From positions 1 to 59,486 of the forward strand of contig NZ_JALAGY010000093.1 of assembly GCF_022712195.1 (NCBI RefSeq): a stretch of 59,486 bases of DNA, given 5' to 3'. Under the pieces are notes generated by a model, which saw only the letters and a program-made list of their open reading frames with translations, did no database searches and was not told where the DNA came from. Shown one piece after another: positions 7,684-15,730 of the stretch. Within the stretch, counting starts at the first letter, position 1. Each line of letters begins with the position of its first letter. Origin of the DNA: Corynebacterium sp. GTDB lineage: Bacteria > Actinomycetota > Actinomycetes > Mycobacteriales > Mycobacteriaceae. Both the position numbers and the translations under genes were made by a program.

Positions 7684-9105
7684 ATGGCGCTGGTGCTGGG
7701 GATCGACAGTTCCACACAGTCCTGCAAGGCCCTGCTCGTCGACGCAGACACCGGTGAGGTCGTCGACCAGGGACGCGCGAACCACCCCGACGGCACCGAG
7801 GTGGACCCGCGCGCCTGGGTGGACACCATGACCGAGGCGACCGACGGACTGCTGGACCGTGCCGACGCGGTCTCCGTCGCCGGCCAGCAGCACGGCATGG
7901 TCGCCCTCGACGCCGAAGGCGAGGTCGTCCGTGACGCCCTGCTGTGGAACGACACCCGCTCCGCCCGCGCCGCCGAGGACCTCATCGCCGAGCTCGGCGG
8001 CGAACGCGCCTGCGTCGAGGCCACCGGCAGCCGCTACGTCGCCTCCATCACCGCCACGAAACTGCGCTGGATGCGCGACCACGAACCGGCCAACGCCGCC
8101 CGCACCGCCAGCGTCCTGCTCCCGCACGACTACCTCACCTGGCACCTCTCCGGACACGGCGAGAAGGTCACCGACCACGGCGAGGCCTCCGGCACCGGCT
8201 ACTACAGCACCAGGGAACGCAGCTGGCGCCCCGACCTGGCGGAACGCGCACTCGGCCACCCGGTCGACCTGCCCCGCCTGGCAGGGCCGAACGAGAAGGT
8301 AGGCACGGTGGCGGCCCAGGTGAACCCCGCGGCCGCGGCACGGGGGACGGTCATCGCGCCGGGAACCGGCGACAACCAAGGCGCCGCCCTGGGACTCGCG
8401 TTGCAGCCCGGCGACGTGTGCGTCTCCATCGGCACGTCCGGGGTGGCCTCGGCGGTGGTGTCCGACAGCGTGCACGACTCGGCGGGCATGGTCACCGGCT
8501 TCGCCGACGCCACCGGACGCTACCTGCCGCTGGTGGCCACGCTGAACGCCGCCCGGGTGCTCGACATGGGACGCCGCCTGCTGGGCGTGGACTGGGAGGA
8601 GTTCGAACGGCTCGCCCTGGCGTCCACACCGGGGGCCGGTGGGCTGGTGCTGCAGCCCTACCTGGACGGGGAACGCACACCGAACCGTCCCGACGCGACC
8701 GGCATCCTGCAGGGCATCACCACCGCGACCACCCGAGAGGACTTCGCCCGGGCCACGGTGGAGGGGCTGCTGTGCTCCATGAAGGACGCGGTGGAGGCGC
8801 TTGTCGGCGCCACCGGGGTCGCCGCCACCCGGGTCCTGCTCATCGGCGGAGGTGCACGCTCGGCAGCGGTCCGGGCGGTCGCACCGTCCATCTTCGGCGT
8901 CGACGTCCTGGTGCCGGACCCGGCGGAGTACGTCGCCCTGGGGGCGGCCCGCCAGGCGGCGTGGGCGCTGTCCGGGGCGGAGCGGCCGCCGGAGTGGACT
9001 GTGGCGGGCACCTCCCCGGCGTCCGCACCCTTCAACGGCAGGACGGTGCGCTCCTACGCCCATCTGCGCACCGCGACGAAGGACTGGAACTGGGGACTGG
9101 AGTAG
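7684..9105 (+). CDS. xylB: Xylulokinase
   Basis: This FGGY-family sugar kinase phosphorylates D-xylulose with ATP to xylulose-5-phosphate, feeding the pentose phosphate pathway. The N-terminal phosphate-loop motif (LGIDSSTQSCKALLVD), the VAGQQHGMV substrate loop, the WNDTRS motif and the C-terminal GGGARS ATP-site motif are all present, and 473 residues is normal for the family. GGAG lies about 7 bases before the ATG, within the end of atlR. In this locus it takes the ketose made by MtlD. Confidence 0.92.
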   Translation: MALVLGIDSSTQSCKALLVDADTGEVVDQGRANHPDGTEVDPRAWVDTMTEATDGLLDRADAVSVAGQQHGMVALDAEGEVVRDALLWNDTRSARAAEDLIAELGGERACVEATGSRYVASITATKLRWMRDHEPANAARTASVLLPHDYLTWHLSGHGEKVTDHGEASGTGYYSTRERSWRPDLAERALGHPVDLPRLAGPNEKVGTVAAQVNPAAAARGTVIAPGTGDNQGAALGLALQPGDVCVSIGTSGVASAVVSDSVHDSAGMVTGFADATGRYLPLVATLNAARVLDMGRRLLGVDWEEFERLALASTPGAGGLVLQPYLDGERTPNRPDATGILQGITTATTREDFARATVEGLLCSMKDAVEALVGATGVAATRVLLIGGGARSAAVRAVAPSIFGVDVLVPDPAEYVALGAARQAAWALSGAERPPEWTVAGTSPASAPFNGRTVRSYAHLRTATKDWNWGLE

Positions 9106-9183
9106 GCGGTACTCCGACGCGGCGGTCACGGTGGGGCGTTTTCATCCTGAGTTGAAATGTCCCCCACAATAGACTGCTTTGTC

Positions 9184-9189
9184 TAGTCT
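9184..9189 (+). promoter_or_regulatory. -10 element of the YeiH-type transporter pair
   Basis: TAGTCT lies exactly 7 bases before the ATG at 9197, so the transcript is probably leaderless. It overlaps a small inverted repeat (TAGAC at 9170-9174, GTCTA at 9181-9185) that could be an operator. Confidence 0.45.
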
Positions 9190-9196
9190 CTTCCGC

Positions 9197-9367
9197 ATGA
9201 CATCTCAGGAGCAGTCCGGCGCAGCCGGCACCGAACGCAACAGCGACGGCATCACCCGCATCAGCAGGTTCACCCTCTCGGAGGACTGGGCGGCGGTCAT
9301 CGTCGGTCTGACGATCCTCGTCCTCGCGCTCGCCGGCGTGATCACCGAAGAGTGGCTGGTCCTGTGA
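9197..9367 (+). CDS. Small single-span membrane protein, N-terminal piece of a YeiH-type transporter
   Basis: This is a 56-residue protein with a polar N-terminus and one transmembrane segment (AAVIVGLTILVLALAGVI). The LSEDWAAVIVGL stretch is what normally starts a full-length YeiH (Cons_hypoth698) protein. Its stop overlaps the next start by 4 bases (GTGA), so the two chains are made together and probably assemble into one transporter. Start 9197 is chosen by a -10 seven bases upstream. The gene is easily missed because of its size. Confidence 0.6.
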   Translation: MTSQEQSGAAGTERNSDGITRISRFTLSEDWAAVIVGLTILVLALAGVITEEWLVL

Positions 9368-10512
9368 CCACGACACACGGCGCGGCCGACACCAGGGACA
9401 GCAGTCTCGGCCAGGGCAGCCTGCAGGACGGTTCGGACGTGGACCTGCGGTGGGGCGTCGCAGGTCTCGCCGTGGTCGTCGCCGGCGGTGCCCTGACCCG
9501 CTTCCTCACCGAGAGCGTTCCCGTCTGGTCGAGGGGCACACCTCTGGAGAAGCTCGGCGGCGCGGTGGAGTTCCCCGTCTACGCCATTGTCATCGGCCTG
9601 GTCCTCAATGCCGTGCTGTCCGCCCTCCGCATTCGTGGCCGACTCGCCGCAGGGTTCCGTACCGAGTTCTTCATCAAGACCGGGCTGGTCCTGCTCGGCG
9701 GGACGGTTGTGCTGTCGGTGATCGTGCGCGCGGCCGGGCCCGCGATCGTCCAGGCGGCCCTCCTGATCACCGGGGTGTTCTTCTTCACCTGGTGGGTCGC
9801 AGGCAAACTCGGCGTCGACGACCATCCGCGCGCACTGTTGTCCTCTGCGGTGTCGATCTGCGGGGTCAGTGCGGCGATCGCGGCAGCCGGTGCCGTGAAG
9901 GCGAAGAAGGAGCATCTGGCGTACACCGCCACGCTGGTGATCGTCTTCGCTCTACCGTCCATCTTCCTGCTGCCGTGGCTGGCGAACCTGCTGGGACTGT
10001 CGGACGCCGTCGCCGGGGCGTGGATCGGAGGCAACATCGACACCACCGCGGCGGTCAGCGCGGCCGGTGCCCTCGCGGGGGAGGACGCCCTGCAGATCGC
10101 CTCGATCGTCAAGCTGACCCAGAATGCACTCATCGGGTTCGTCGCCGTCGCACTCACCGCCTGGTTCGCGGTGAAGGTGGAACGTGACGCCGACGCTCCG
10201 CGGCTGCGGGCGGTGGACTTCTGGCGGCGCTTCCCGAAGTTCGTGCTGGGGTTCATCGCCGCCTCGGTGACCGTGACCGTGGCGGCGGAGTTCCTCGGCG
10301 CGGATGCTCTGGACAGCCTGGACACCACCGTGAAGGGGTTCCGCGACTACTTCCTGATTCTTGCGTTCGTGTCCATCGGGTTGGAGTTCGAGGCACGTTC
10401 CCTGCGGGAGGCAGGTGGCAGGCCGGTGGCGGTCTTCGGACTGGCGACAGTGTTCAACCTGGTGCTGGGGCTCGTGCTTGCCTCGGTGCTGTTCGGGAGC
10501 TTCGAGGTGTGA
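9364..10512 (+). CDS. YeiH-family putative sulfate exporter
   Basis: This is a 382-residue polytopic membrane protein of the YeiH/UPF0324 (PF03601) family, annotated elsewhere as a putative sulfate exporter, a function with little experimental proof. Family features are the AVSICGVSAAIAAAG segment, a GAWIGGNIDTTAAVSAAG stretch and a C-terminal FVSIGLEFE motif. The GTG at 9364 overlaps the upstream small membrane gene by 4 bases; an in-frame GTG at 9352 is the alternative. The N-terminal 40 residues are hydrophilic. Confidence 0.78.
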   Translation: MTTTHGAADTRDSSLGQGSLQDGSDVDLRWGVAGLAVVVAGGALTRFLTESVPVWSRGTPLEKLGGAVEFPVYAIVIGLVLNAVLSALRIRGRLAAGFRTEFFIKTGLVLLGGTVVLSVIVRAAGPAIVQAALLITGVFFFTWWVAGKLGVDDHPRALLSSAVSICGVSAAIAAAGAVKAKKEHLAYTATLVIVFALPSIFLLPWLANLLGLSDAVAGAWIGGNIDTTAAVSAAGALAGEDALQIASIVKLTQNALIGFVAVALTAWFAVKVERDADAPRLRAVDFWRRFPKFVLGFIAASVTVTVAAEFLGADALDSLDTTVKGFRDYFLILAFVSIGLEFEARSLREAGGRPVAVFGLATVFNLVLGLVLASVLFGSFEV

Positions 10513-10588
10513 CCGTCGGGTGGCCGTGACGCCGGTGGGCAGAGGTTCCTATTCCAGAGGTCGACCGACCGCGGCGCACAACGCAGGG

Positions 10589-11494
10589 TCAGTGATGTAC
10601 CCCCCGTTCGCAGCCGTCCCGGGTCTGAAGCTCACCGGAACTGGGATTCGGATTGCCGTGTTCGTCATGGCCGTAGCCGCAGACGGCGGCAGGGCAGGTG
10701 CCGCCGTCGGTAATTGGCACCGTGGACGGGTCGGGGTCGGGAGCCGCGACCGTGCCAAGGGTCTCCGGCGTGCAGTCGGCGGGGTCCCAGACGAATGCGT
10801 CGGTGCGCGGGCACCGGTACCCCTCTCCGACAGGACCCCACATCGATCCGGGTTGCTCCGCGGGCGCGTCGGTCCCGGCGTCCAGCTCCACTTCCTCGGC
10901 GTCGGGTTCCGGGACATCGTCGACGCGGTCGTCGGGAATCTCGAACCTGTGCCCGCGGATGGTCATGAAATCGGTCCCCTCGGGGACCGCGAACGCACCG
11001 TAGACGAAGGCCCGGGTGCCTGGGGCCACCTCGTCGCCCCACCCGAGGTAACCGTCGTCGCGGGAAACGGGTGCACAACGACCGTCACCGTCCCGCATGT
11101 CACGGGGCCAGTCGGCCGAGGTGCCGTCCCCTACGACGATCTCGGTGGGATCGAGCCGGAAGGGGTCGCTGGCCTGCTCGTTGTCCACACCGGCGCGGAA
11201 CTGGATGAGGTCGGAGCCGTCGTCCGGGGCGCCGGTTGTCCCGTAGTCGCATTCGGCGTTGCGGCTGATGCTGTGAATGGTCCAGGTTGTGGCACCTTCG
11301 ACGATCTCGTCGCCGACCTCGGAATCCACGAGAGGTGCCACCGACCCCTGTGACGTCGTTGATGTCGTTGACGTCGTGGCGCCGCTCTGTTCGCTCGGTT
11401 CATCACTGCCACAGGCGGCGAGAGTCAGGACAACTGAAGCGCCGGCGGCAAGGAGAAGATGCCGGCGTCTATGGGGGTGCGGGAATGTTTTCAT
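10589..11494 (-). CDS. Orphan lipoprotein with C-terminal Cys pairs
   Basis: I do not recognise the family. It is a 301-residue secreted protein with a basic n-region (HRRRHLLL), a hydrophobic core and the lipobox LAAC, followed by a Ser/Thr-rich linker. The body carries an FRAGVDNEQASDPF stretch like DUF4352-type extracellular beta domains. The C-terminal 80 residues hold several Cys (YRCP, ADCTP, GTCPAAVCGY) that may form disulfides. The start codon lies inside a perfect 15-base palindrome that may be an operator. It is convergent with the YeiH-type gene. Confidence 0.65.
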   Translation of the reverse strand: MKTFPHPHRRRHLLLAAGASVVLTLAACGSDEPSEQSGATTSTTSTTSQGSVAPLVDSEVGDEIVEGATTWTIHSISRNAECDYGTTGAPDDGSDLIQFRAGVDNEQASDPFRLDPTEIVVGDGTSADWPRDMRDGDGRCAPVSRDDGYLGWGDEVAPGTRAFVYGAFAVPEGTDFMTIRGHRFEIPDDRVDDVPEPDAEEVELDAGTDAPAEQPGSMWGPVGEGYRCPRTDAFVWDPADCTPETLGTVAAPDPDPSTVPITDGGTCPAAVCGYGHDEHGNPNPSSGELQTRDGCERGVHH

Positions 11495-11540
11495 GAGTAA
11501 CTCATGGAAAAGTGTGAGAATAACTCATGATTAACTAATG
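11492..11540 (-). promoter_or_regulatory. Palindrome and repeated AACTMATG sites at the lipoprotein start
   Basis: CATGAGTAACTCATG (11492-11506) is a perfect palindrome around one central base and covers the start codon. The half-site AACTCATG recurs at 11522, and AACTAATG at 11533. The starts are 23 and 11 bases apart, close to two and one helical turns, which suggests cooperative protein binding. Confidence 0.45.
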
Positions 11541-11619
11541 TTACGGGGGTGAAGTAAAGTTAGCTGCACAGTTCGCGGGTACCCCTTGTACGACGGAAAC
11601 GTGCCGGCGAAGCACCGTA

Positions 11620-13449
11620 CTAAGTGTTCGACTCACTGATTGCGACGGACGCGAGATTCGGGAAGTACCTGCCCAGGTACACGCGGAGGCCAGGATCCAC
11701 CGCATGGATGAACGTCCCGTGGACCCCGCGGGTCATGAGCACGTAGTAGATGTTCGTGATGAACTCCAGCAGCATCTCGTCGGTGGTGTCGCGGCCGGCG
11801 AGCCTGTTGTTCCGCTTGCCGGTCTTGTCGCGGTAGTCCTCACGGCTGACGACCAGTTCCTCCCTGTCCAGGTCATACTGCAGGTCCCGGCCGAAGATCA
11901 CACCCGCGAAGTTCAGGTCGTGGCCCTGGACGGTGTGGATCGAGCCAGCCTCGTCTGGAGACTTCGGGGAGTTGATCCAGTCCGTGACAGTCGAGTTCCA
12001 CCTCAGCTGCACACCGTTTCCCAGATCGATGTCGAACTTCTCCGGTGACTTCTTGCTCACCCAGTCCCAGGCGTAGCCGGCCACCACGCGGGACAGACCG
12101 TGCGCCTCGTTCTTCCTGCTGATGAGTTCCACGAGCGCGCGGGGATCGTCGACCAGCCCCACCTCGTAGGGGCCGAAGCCCGACCGCGCTTCCGGCGGGT
12201 ACGGGGAAAGCACCTGCTTGACGTAGTCGATGTAGTCGTTCCCTCCGATTGACCGCATTTGCGAATGCAGCACGTACTCGCGGCGGTGGTCGGCGTCCCT
12301 GGCGTCGATGAGGGCGCGCAACTCCGAGGTCGACAGGTCGATCGGCTTGACCGTCTGGGAGGTGTCGAGCATCAGGACGGTGTTGTCCGAGCGTGCCCGG
12401 ATCCAGTCCAGTTGGGACGCCTCTGGTCGTTCCCCGTGGAAGAGTGACTCGTTGATCTCCCGGAACTCCTTGGTCAGGGCCCCGATCGACTGGGCGCCGA
12501 ACTGGCTGAGGCGGTGGGCCTCGTCGACGACAAGCAGGTCGTAGCGTTCATCATTGAGTGCAATTTCGCGGGGGCTGCGCACCATGTCCGCGGACAGTCC
12601 GGGAGTGGACGCGAAGACCCGGGACAACGTCTTTCGAAGGTCCTGCATGGGAACCACCAGTGCGATCCTGCGGCCGCGGAACAGCGCACGGACATCGTCG
12701 AGGTAGAAGTCCTCGAACACCGACTCACGCTTCTCGTCGGTGTCGTCGAGAAAGGAACCGAGGTCCGTCAGGAGTTTCATCAGGAAGGTGGCGACGATGG
12801 TCTTTCCAGTGCCCGGGTCACCCTGCACGACAGCTACCTGGTTGCCGCCCGGTGCGGCGGCGAAATCCTCCACCAGGCCGTCCAAGATGTCGCTGACCAC
12901 CGACAGCTGGTCCTCATTGAGCGACTTGAACGGTGAGTACTTGAACATCTCGGAGTTCTCGATCTCCCGGATCGACTTCGAGAACACACCCTTCGCCCGG
13001 AGTTCCTCGAAGATTTCACGGAAGCGCAGCTGGTAGTAGGAGCGGTTGTAGTAGTTCTTCTCCTGCTGACCGGCGTTGCTGTTCAACGTCCGGTTCGCAT
13101 CATCGCCGGCGCTGAGGTTGATGAGGTAGGACTCCAGGTCCAGGCAGGCGGACTTGTTGAAGGTGTCGTCCACGATCACCTCGGCAACCTCGAGACGGGA
13201 CTTCGCGTCATTCTTCAGGTGGTCGCCGAACCTCTTGTCCATGTTCAGCGACTCGCCGATGTAGACCTCGCCCTTGCTTCTCGACGAGGTCGCGGGGCGG
13301 TGCAGCACGTACACCACCGGCCAGTCGCGCATCGTGGCGTCGCGGTGCAGTTCGCCGTGGCCGGTCGGGGAGAACTCGAAGGTCCTGATCTCGTAGGAGT
13401 GCGAGGTCAACGGTGATGCCGTCGACGACGACGGAGCAGGGAGTCCCAT
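11620..13449 (-). CDS. GIY-YIG nuclease-DUF2075 helicase fusion
   Basis: This is a 609-residue protein. Residues about 44-115 look like a GIY-YIG nuclease domain (VVYVLHR, then GEVYIGES, then an R and an H in the expected helix). A DUF2075-type superfamily 1-like ATPase follows: Walker A GDPGTGKT at 210-217, Walker B LLVVDEAHRL near 305, and a late HTVQGHDLNFAGVIFG motif plus YYVLMTRG. It should act on nucleic acid, cutting and unwinding. Its ATG overlaps the stop of the upstream gene by one base (TGATG), so the two are translationally coupled and probably form a complex or act in sequence. The context suggests anti-phage or anti-plasmid defence, but that is inference. Confidence 0.82.
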   Translation of the reverse strand: MGLPAPSSSTASPLTSHSYEIRTFEFSPTGHGELHRDATMRDWPVVYVLHRPATSSRSKGEVYIGESLNMDKRFGDHLKNDAKSRLEVAEVIVDDTFNKSACLDLESYLINLSAGDDANRTLNSNAGQQEKNYYNRSYYQLRFREIFEELRAKGVFSKSIREIENSEMFKYSPFKSLNEDQLSVVSDILDGLVEDFAAAPGGNQVAVVQGDPGTGKTIVATFLMKLLTDLGSFLDDTDEKRESVFEDFYLDDVRALFRGRRIALVVPMQDLRKTLSRVFASTPGLSADMVRSPREIALNDERYDLLVVDEAHRLSQFGAQSIGALTKEFREINESLFHGERPEASQLDWIRARSDNTVLMLDTSQTVKPIDLSTSELRALIDARDADHRREYVLHSQMRSIGGNDYIDYVKQVLSPYPPEARSGFGPYEVGLVDDPRALVELISRKNEAHGLSRVVAGYAWDWVSKKSPEKFDIDLGNGVQLRWNSTVTDWINSPKSPDEAGSIHTVQGHDLNFAGVIFGRDLQYDLDREELVVSREDYRDKTGKRNNRLAGRDTTDEMLLEFITNIYYVLMTRGVHGTFIHAVDPGLRVYLGRYFPNLASVAISESNT

Positions 13450-15500
13450 CAGTCGACCTCCCCGTCCTGCCGTTCGACCAGCCGTTTCAGCGCGTCACGG
13501 GTCGGCCGGTCAGGGGAGTAGATCACCGTTCCCTGCATGCCACGGGTGAGGAGCACCTTGTAGACGTGCCTGACAAGTACGTCGAACTCCTCGTCGGTGA
13601 GGTCCTTCTTCGCCAGCCCCGGGTCCGCGTTTTCTGCACGGACGGTGACGAAGCCGCCGTCCCGCCACACCAGGTCGGGGCCGATGATCACCCCGGACCA
13701 GTCGTACTCGAACCCCTGGGCGGTGTAGATGCAACCGACCTGGTCGAAACCGCCGTCAGCGGTGGCCCATCGGAACCGCGGCGGGGCGCCACCGACCCTG
13801 CGGTCCTCCGGGTTGTTCCAGGGACGCGACCAGTCACCGAGCTGCACGTCGTCGACCAGCTCGTGCTGTCCCTTCTTCGGCTTCGACCACCGCCAGCAGA
13901 ATCCCGCCGACATCCGCGCGGTGAACCCGTCGGCCAGCTTCGCCCGCAGGAACGACTCCATTTCCTGGGGCGAGTCAGCCACCGTGACCGACACGTGCGG
14001 GTCGGGCGGCAGTACCGGTGGTGTGTCCCTGTCGTCGGTGCTGTGGATGACGTCGTGGACGTGCGCGACGTCGACGTCTGTCCTGAACAGGTCGGAGCCG
14101 GCACCGTCGCCACCGTCGCCACCGTCGGCGCCGTCGTCACCGGCAGAGGTCCTCGCCCGGTCGGTGAGCTGCAACAGGTCTTCGACCCAGTTCGTGTAGG
14201 CGAGACTGCCGCCGCAACGGAACTGTTCACCCAGTTCGATGTGCATCACCTCCAGTCCCTTCTCCTCGGCGAAGCGGCTTATCTCGTGGAGCGAACCCAG
14301 TTCGCCGGGCCGGACCACCTGCTTCTCGTCCAGCAGGAACACCGGAACACGGGCGACGTCGATGAGCTCGTCAAGTTGCGGCCGGTGCCTCGCCCGGAGG
14401 TGAGCGGGCGTGTAGCGGTTGGTGGAGGTTTCACGGATACGGTGCGACTCGTCGGCGACGAGCACGTCAAGCATGTGCTTCTCCGCGTCCTGGAAGGAGT
14501 TGAAGTACTTGAACAGCTGCTGGGTCTCTCTGCTGCGGTGTCCGGCGACCTTGCGGAGAGTCTGAGTGAACGCATTGGAACCGGTGGCGTGCAGCACCCG
14601 TCGGCCGACCCGCCAGAGCTCTCCCAGCAGTGACATCGCCACCACGGACTTGCCGGAGCCCGGACCGCCGGACACCACGATCACCCGCTTGTTGTCCGCC
14701 CGGTGCACCGCGTTGACCTGGTGTAGCACCAGGCGAACGGCGTCGTGCTGCCGGTCGAGCAGGACGAACTCCTCGCGCTCGCGGATCTCCGCGGCCGCAT
14801 GGGTGAGCAACTGCCGGGAGGGCGCGAACGTGGTGTTCATCAGGTCGTCTGCGGGGCGGGGGTCGTCCGAGGGTGCGATGCGCGAGGTGAGGAAGTCGCT
14901 GAACGCGCCGATGTCGGCGCCGGTGAACAACCTGGTCGCCGACTCCGGTGCAGCGCCGGGACGCAGACTCGCCAGCCCGTCGACGAGGCCCCCGATGTCC
15001 CTTCGTGACGAGGCGTTGTGGAGGAAGGCGGCACCGTGGACCCGCCCGGGCCGGTCGGCGAGGACGGTGGCGAATCCTGTGAGGTACGAGCGGTAGTCGT
15101 CGACCTGCAGGACCGGGTGTGAGCGGGGCGGGCCGGGGAGGCCCGGCACCTCGACGAGTTCGGGACTGTCCTCGTAGAGCGTCGCACGGGACCACTGCTT
15201 GAGCTCGACGACCACGTAGGACGGTTCGCCGGTACTCGGGTGCGTGCCTGCGATGATCGCGTCGACCCGTTTCGAGGTCAGCGGCAGCTGGTGCTCCAGC
15301 AGGACAGGAACGGCACCGAGGCCGGCGTGCCGGAGCACCGACGCCAGTGCGGGGATGCTCTCGGCCCATGACCGTTCCTCCGCCGGCGACACCCCGCCGA
15401 GGCCGTCGAACCAGGCGTTCCTCTTCATCTCGTCAACGAGAGCGGTGGGGCCGGCGAAGGCGGTCAGGATGTCGGAACCTGTGGTCCGAAGCAGGGGCAA
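13449..15500 (-). CDS. PD-(D/E)XK-like nuclease-DUF2075 helicase fusion
   Basis: This is a 683-residue protein. The N-terminal about 150 residues show a restriction-nuclease-like pattern, with E near 69, VDAIIAG with D80, then VVVELKQWS giving E99-x-K101. The DUF2075 ATPase follows: Walker A GGPGSGKS at 278-285, VLVADESHRI near 346, an EQFRCGG motif, and a C-terminal YTAQGFEYDWSGVIIGPDL and YKVLLTRG. An Asp/Gly-rich insert lies near residue 455. The start is TTG at 15500 with GGAG 6 bases upstream. It is first in a two-gene unit with the GIY-YIG partner. Same-family helicases with different nuclease domains in tandem are uncommon; a defence role is proposed, not shown. Confidence 0.82.
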   Translation of the reverse strand: MPLLRTTGSDILTAFAGPTALVDEMKRNAWFDGLGGVSPAEERSWAESIPALASVLRHAGLGAVPVLLEHQLPLTSKRVDAIIAGTHPSTGEPSYVVVELKQWSRATLYEDSPELVEVPGLPGPPRSHPVLQVDDYRSYLTGFATVLADRPGRVHGAAFLHNASSRRDIGGLVDGLASLRPGAAPESATRLFTGADIGAFSDFLTSRIAPSDDPRPADDLMNTTFAPSRQLLTHAAAEIREREEFVLLDRQHDAVRLVLHQVNAVHRADNKRVIVVSGGPGSGKSVVAMSLLGELWRVGRRVLHATGSNAFTQTLRKVAGHRSRETQQLFKYFNSFQDAEKHMLDVLVADESHRIRETSTNRYTPAHLRARHRPQLDELIDVARVPVFLLDEKQVVRPGELGSLHEISRFAEEKGLEVMHIELGEQFRCGGSLAYTNWVEDLLQLTDRARTSAGDDGADGGDGGDGAGSDLFRTDVDVAHVHDVIHSTDDRDTPPVLPPDPHVSVTVADSPQEMESFLRAKLADGFTARMSAGFCWRWSKPKKGQHELVDDVQLGDWSRPWNNPEDRRVGGAPPRFRWATADGGFDQVGCIYTAQGFEYDWSGVIIGPDLVWRDGGFVTVRAENADPGLAKKDLTDEEFDVLVRHVYKVLLTRGMQGTVIYSPDRPTRDALKRLVERQDGEVD

Positions 15501-15590
15501 AGCGTTCTCCAGGCAGCACGAGATCTCGTGCGACGTGGAGGCATGTCCCTGTGGAAGCCTGTCGGGGTCGCTCTTTCCTGCAAGACTCTA

Positions 15591-15730
15591 CCGGATGCAG
15601 GGGACGGCGAAGGACGCATCGCCCAGATCGCGCGCCGACGATTCCTGTTCGTGGACGGCCCACAAGATACAGTTTCCTCTTGATGACCACTCAGACGCGC
15701 CACAGCCCCTTCGCCGTCCCCTGCATCCGG
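15591..15730. repeat. 23-bp perfect inverted repeat around a 94-bp core
   Basis: The sequence at 15591-15613 is the exact reverse complement of 15708-15730 (it begins CCGGATGCAGGGGACGG). The core contains the only plausible start codon for the exonuclease remnant. No target-site duplication is visible. It could be an inverted duplication made by strand switching, or a small terminal-repeat element. Confidence 0.85.

Noticed and set aside
9170..9185. TAGAC/GTCTA repeat as a separate operator before the YeiH pair
   Set aside because: The arms are only 5 bases long and overlap -10-like TAGACT and TAGTCT sequences; it is noted with the promoter only.
15591..15730. A MITE or insertion sequence
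   Set aside because: The inverted repeat is perfect, but no target-site duplication or transposase is present and the right arm is part of the exonuclease gene, so an inverted duplication is more likely.
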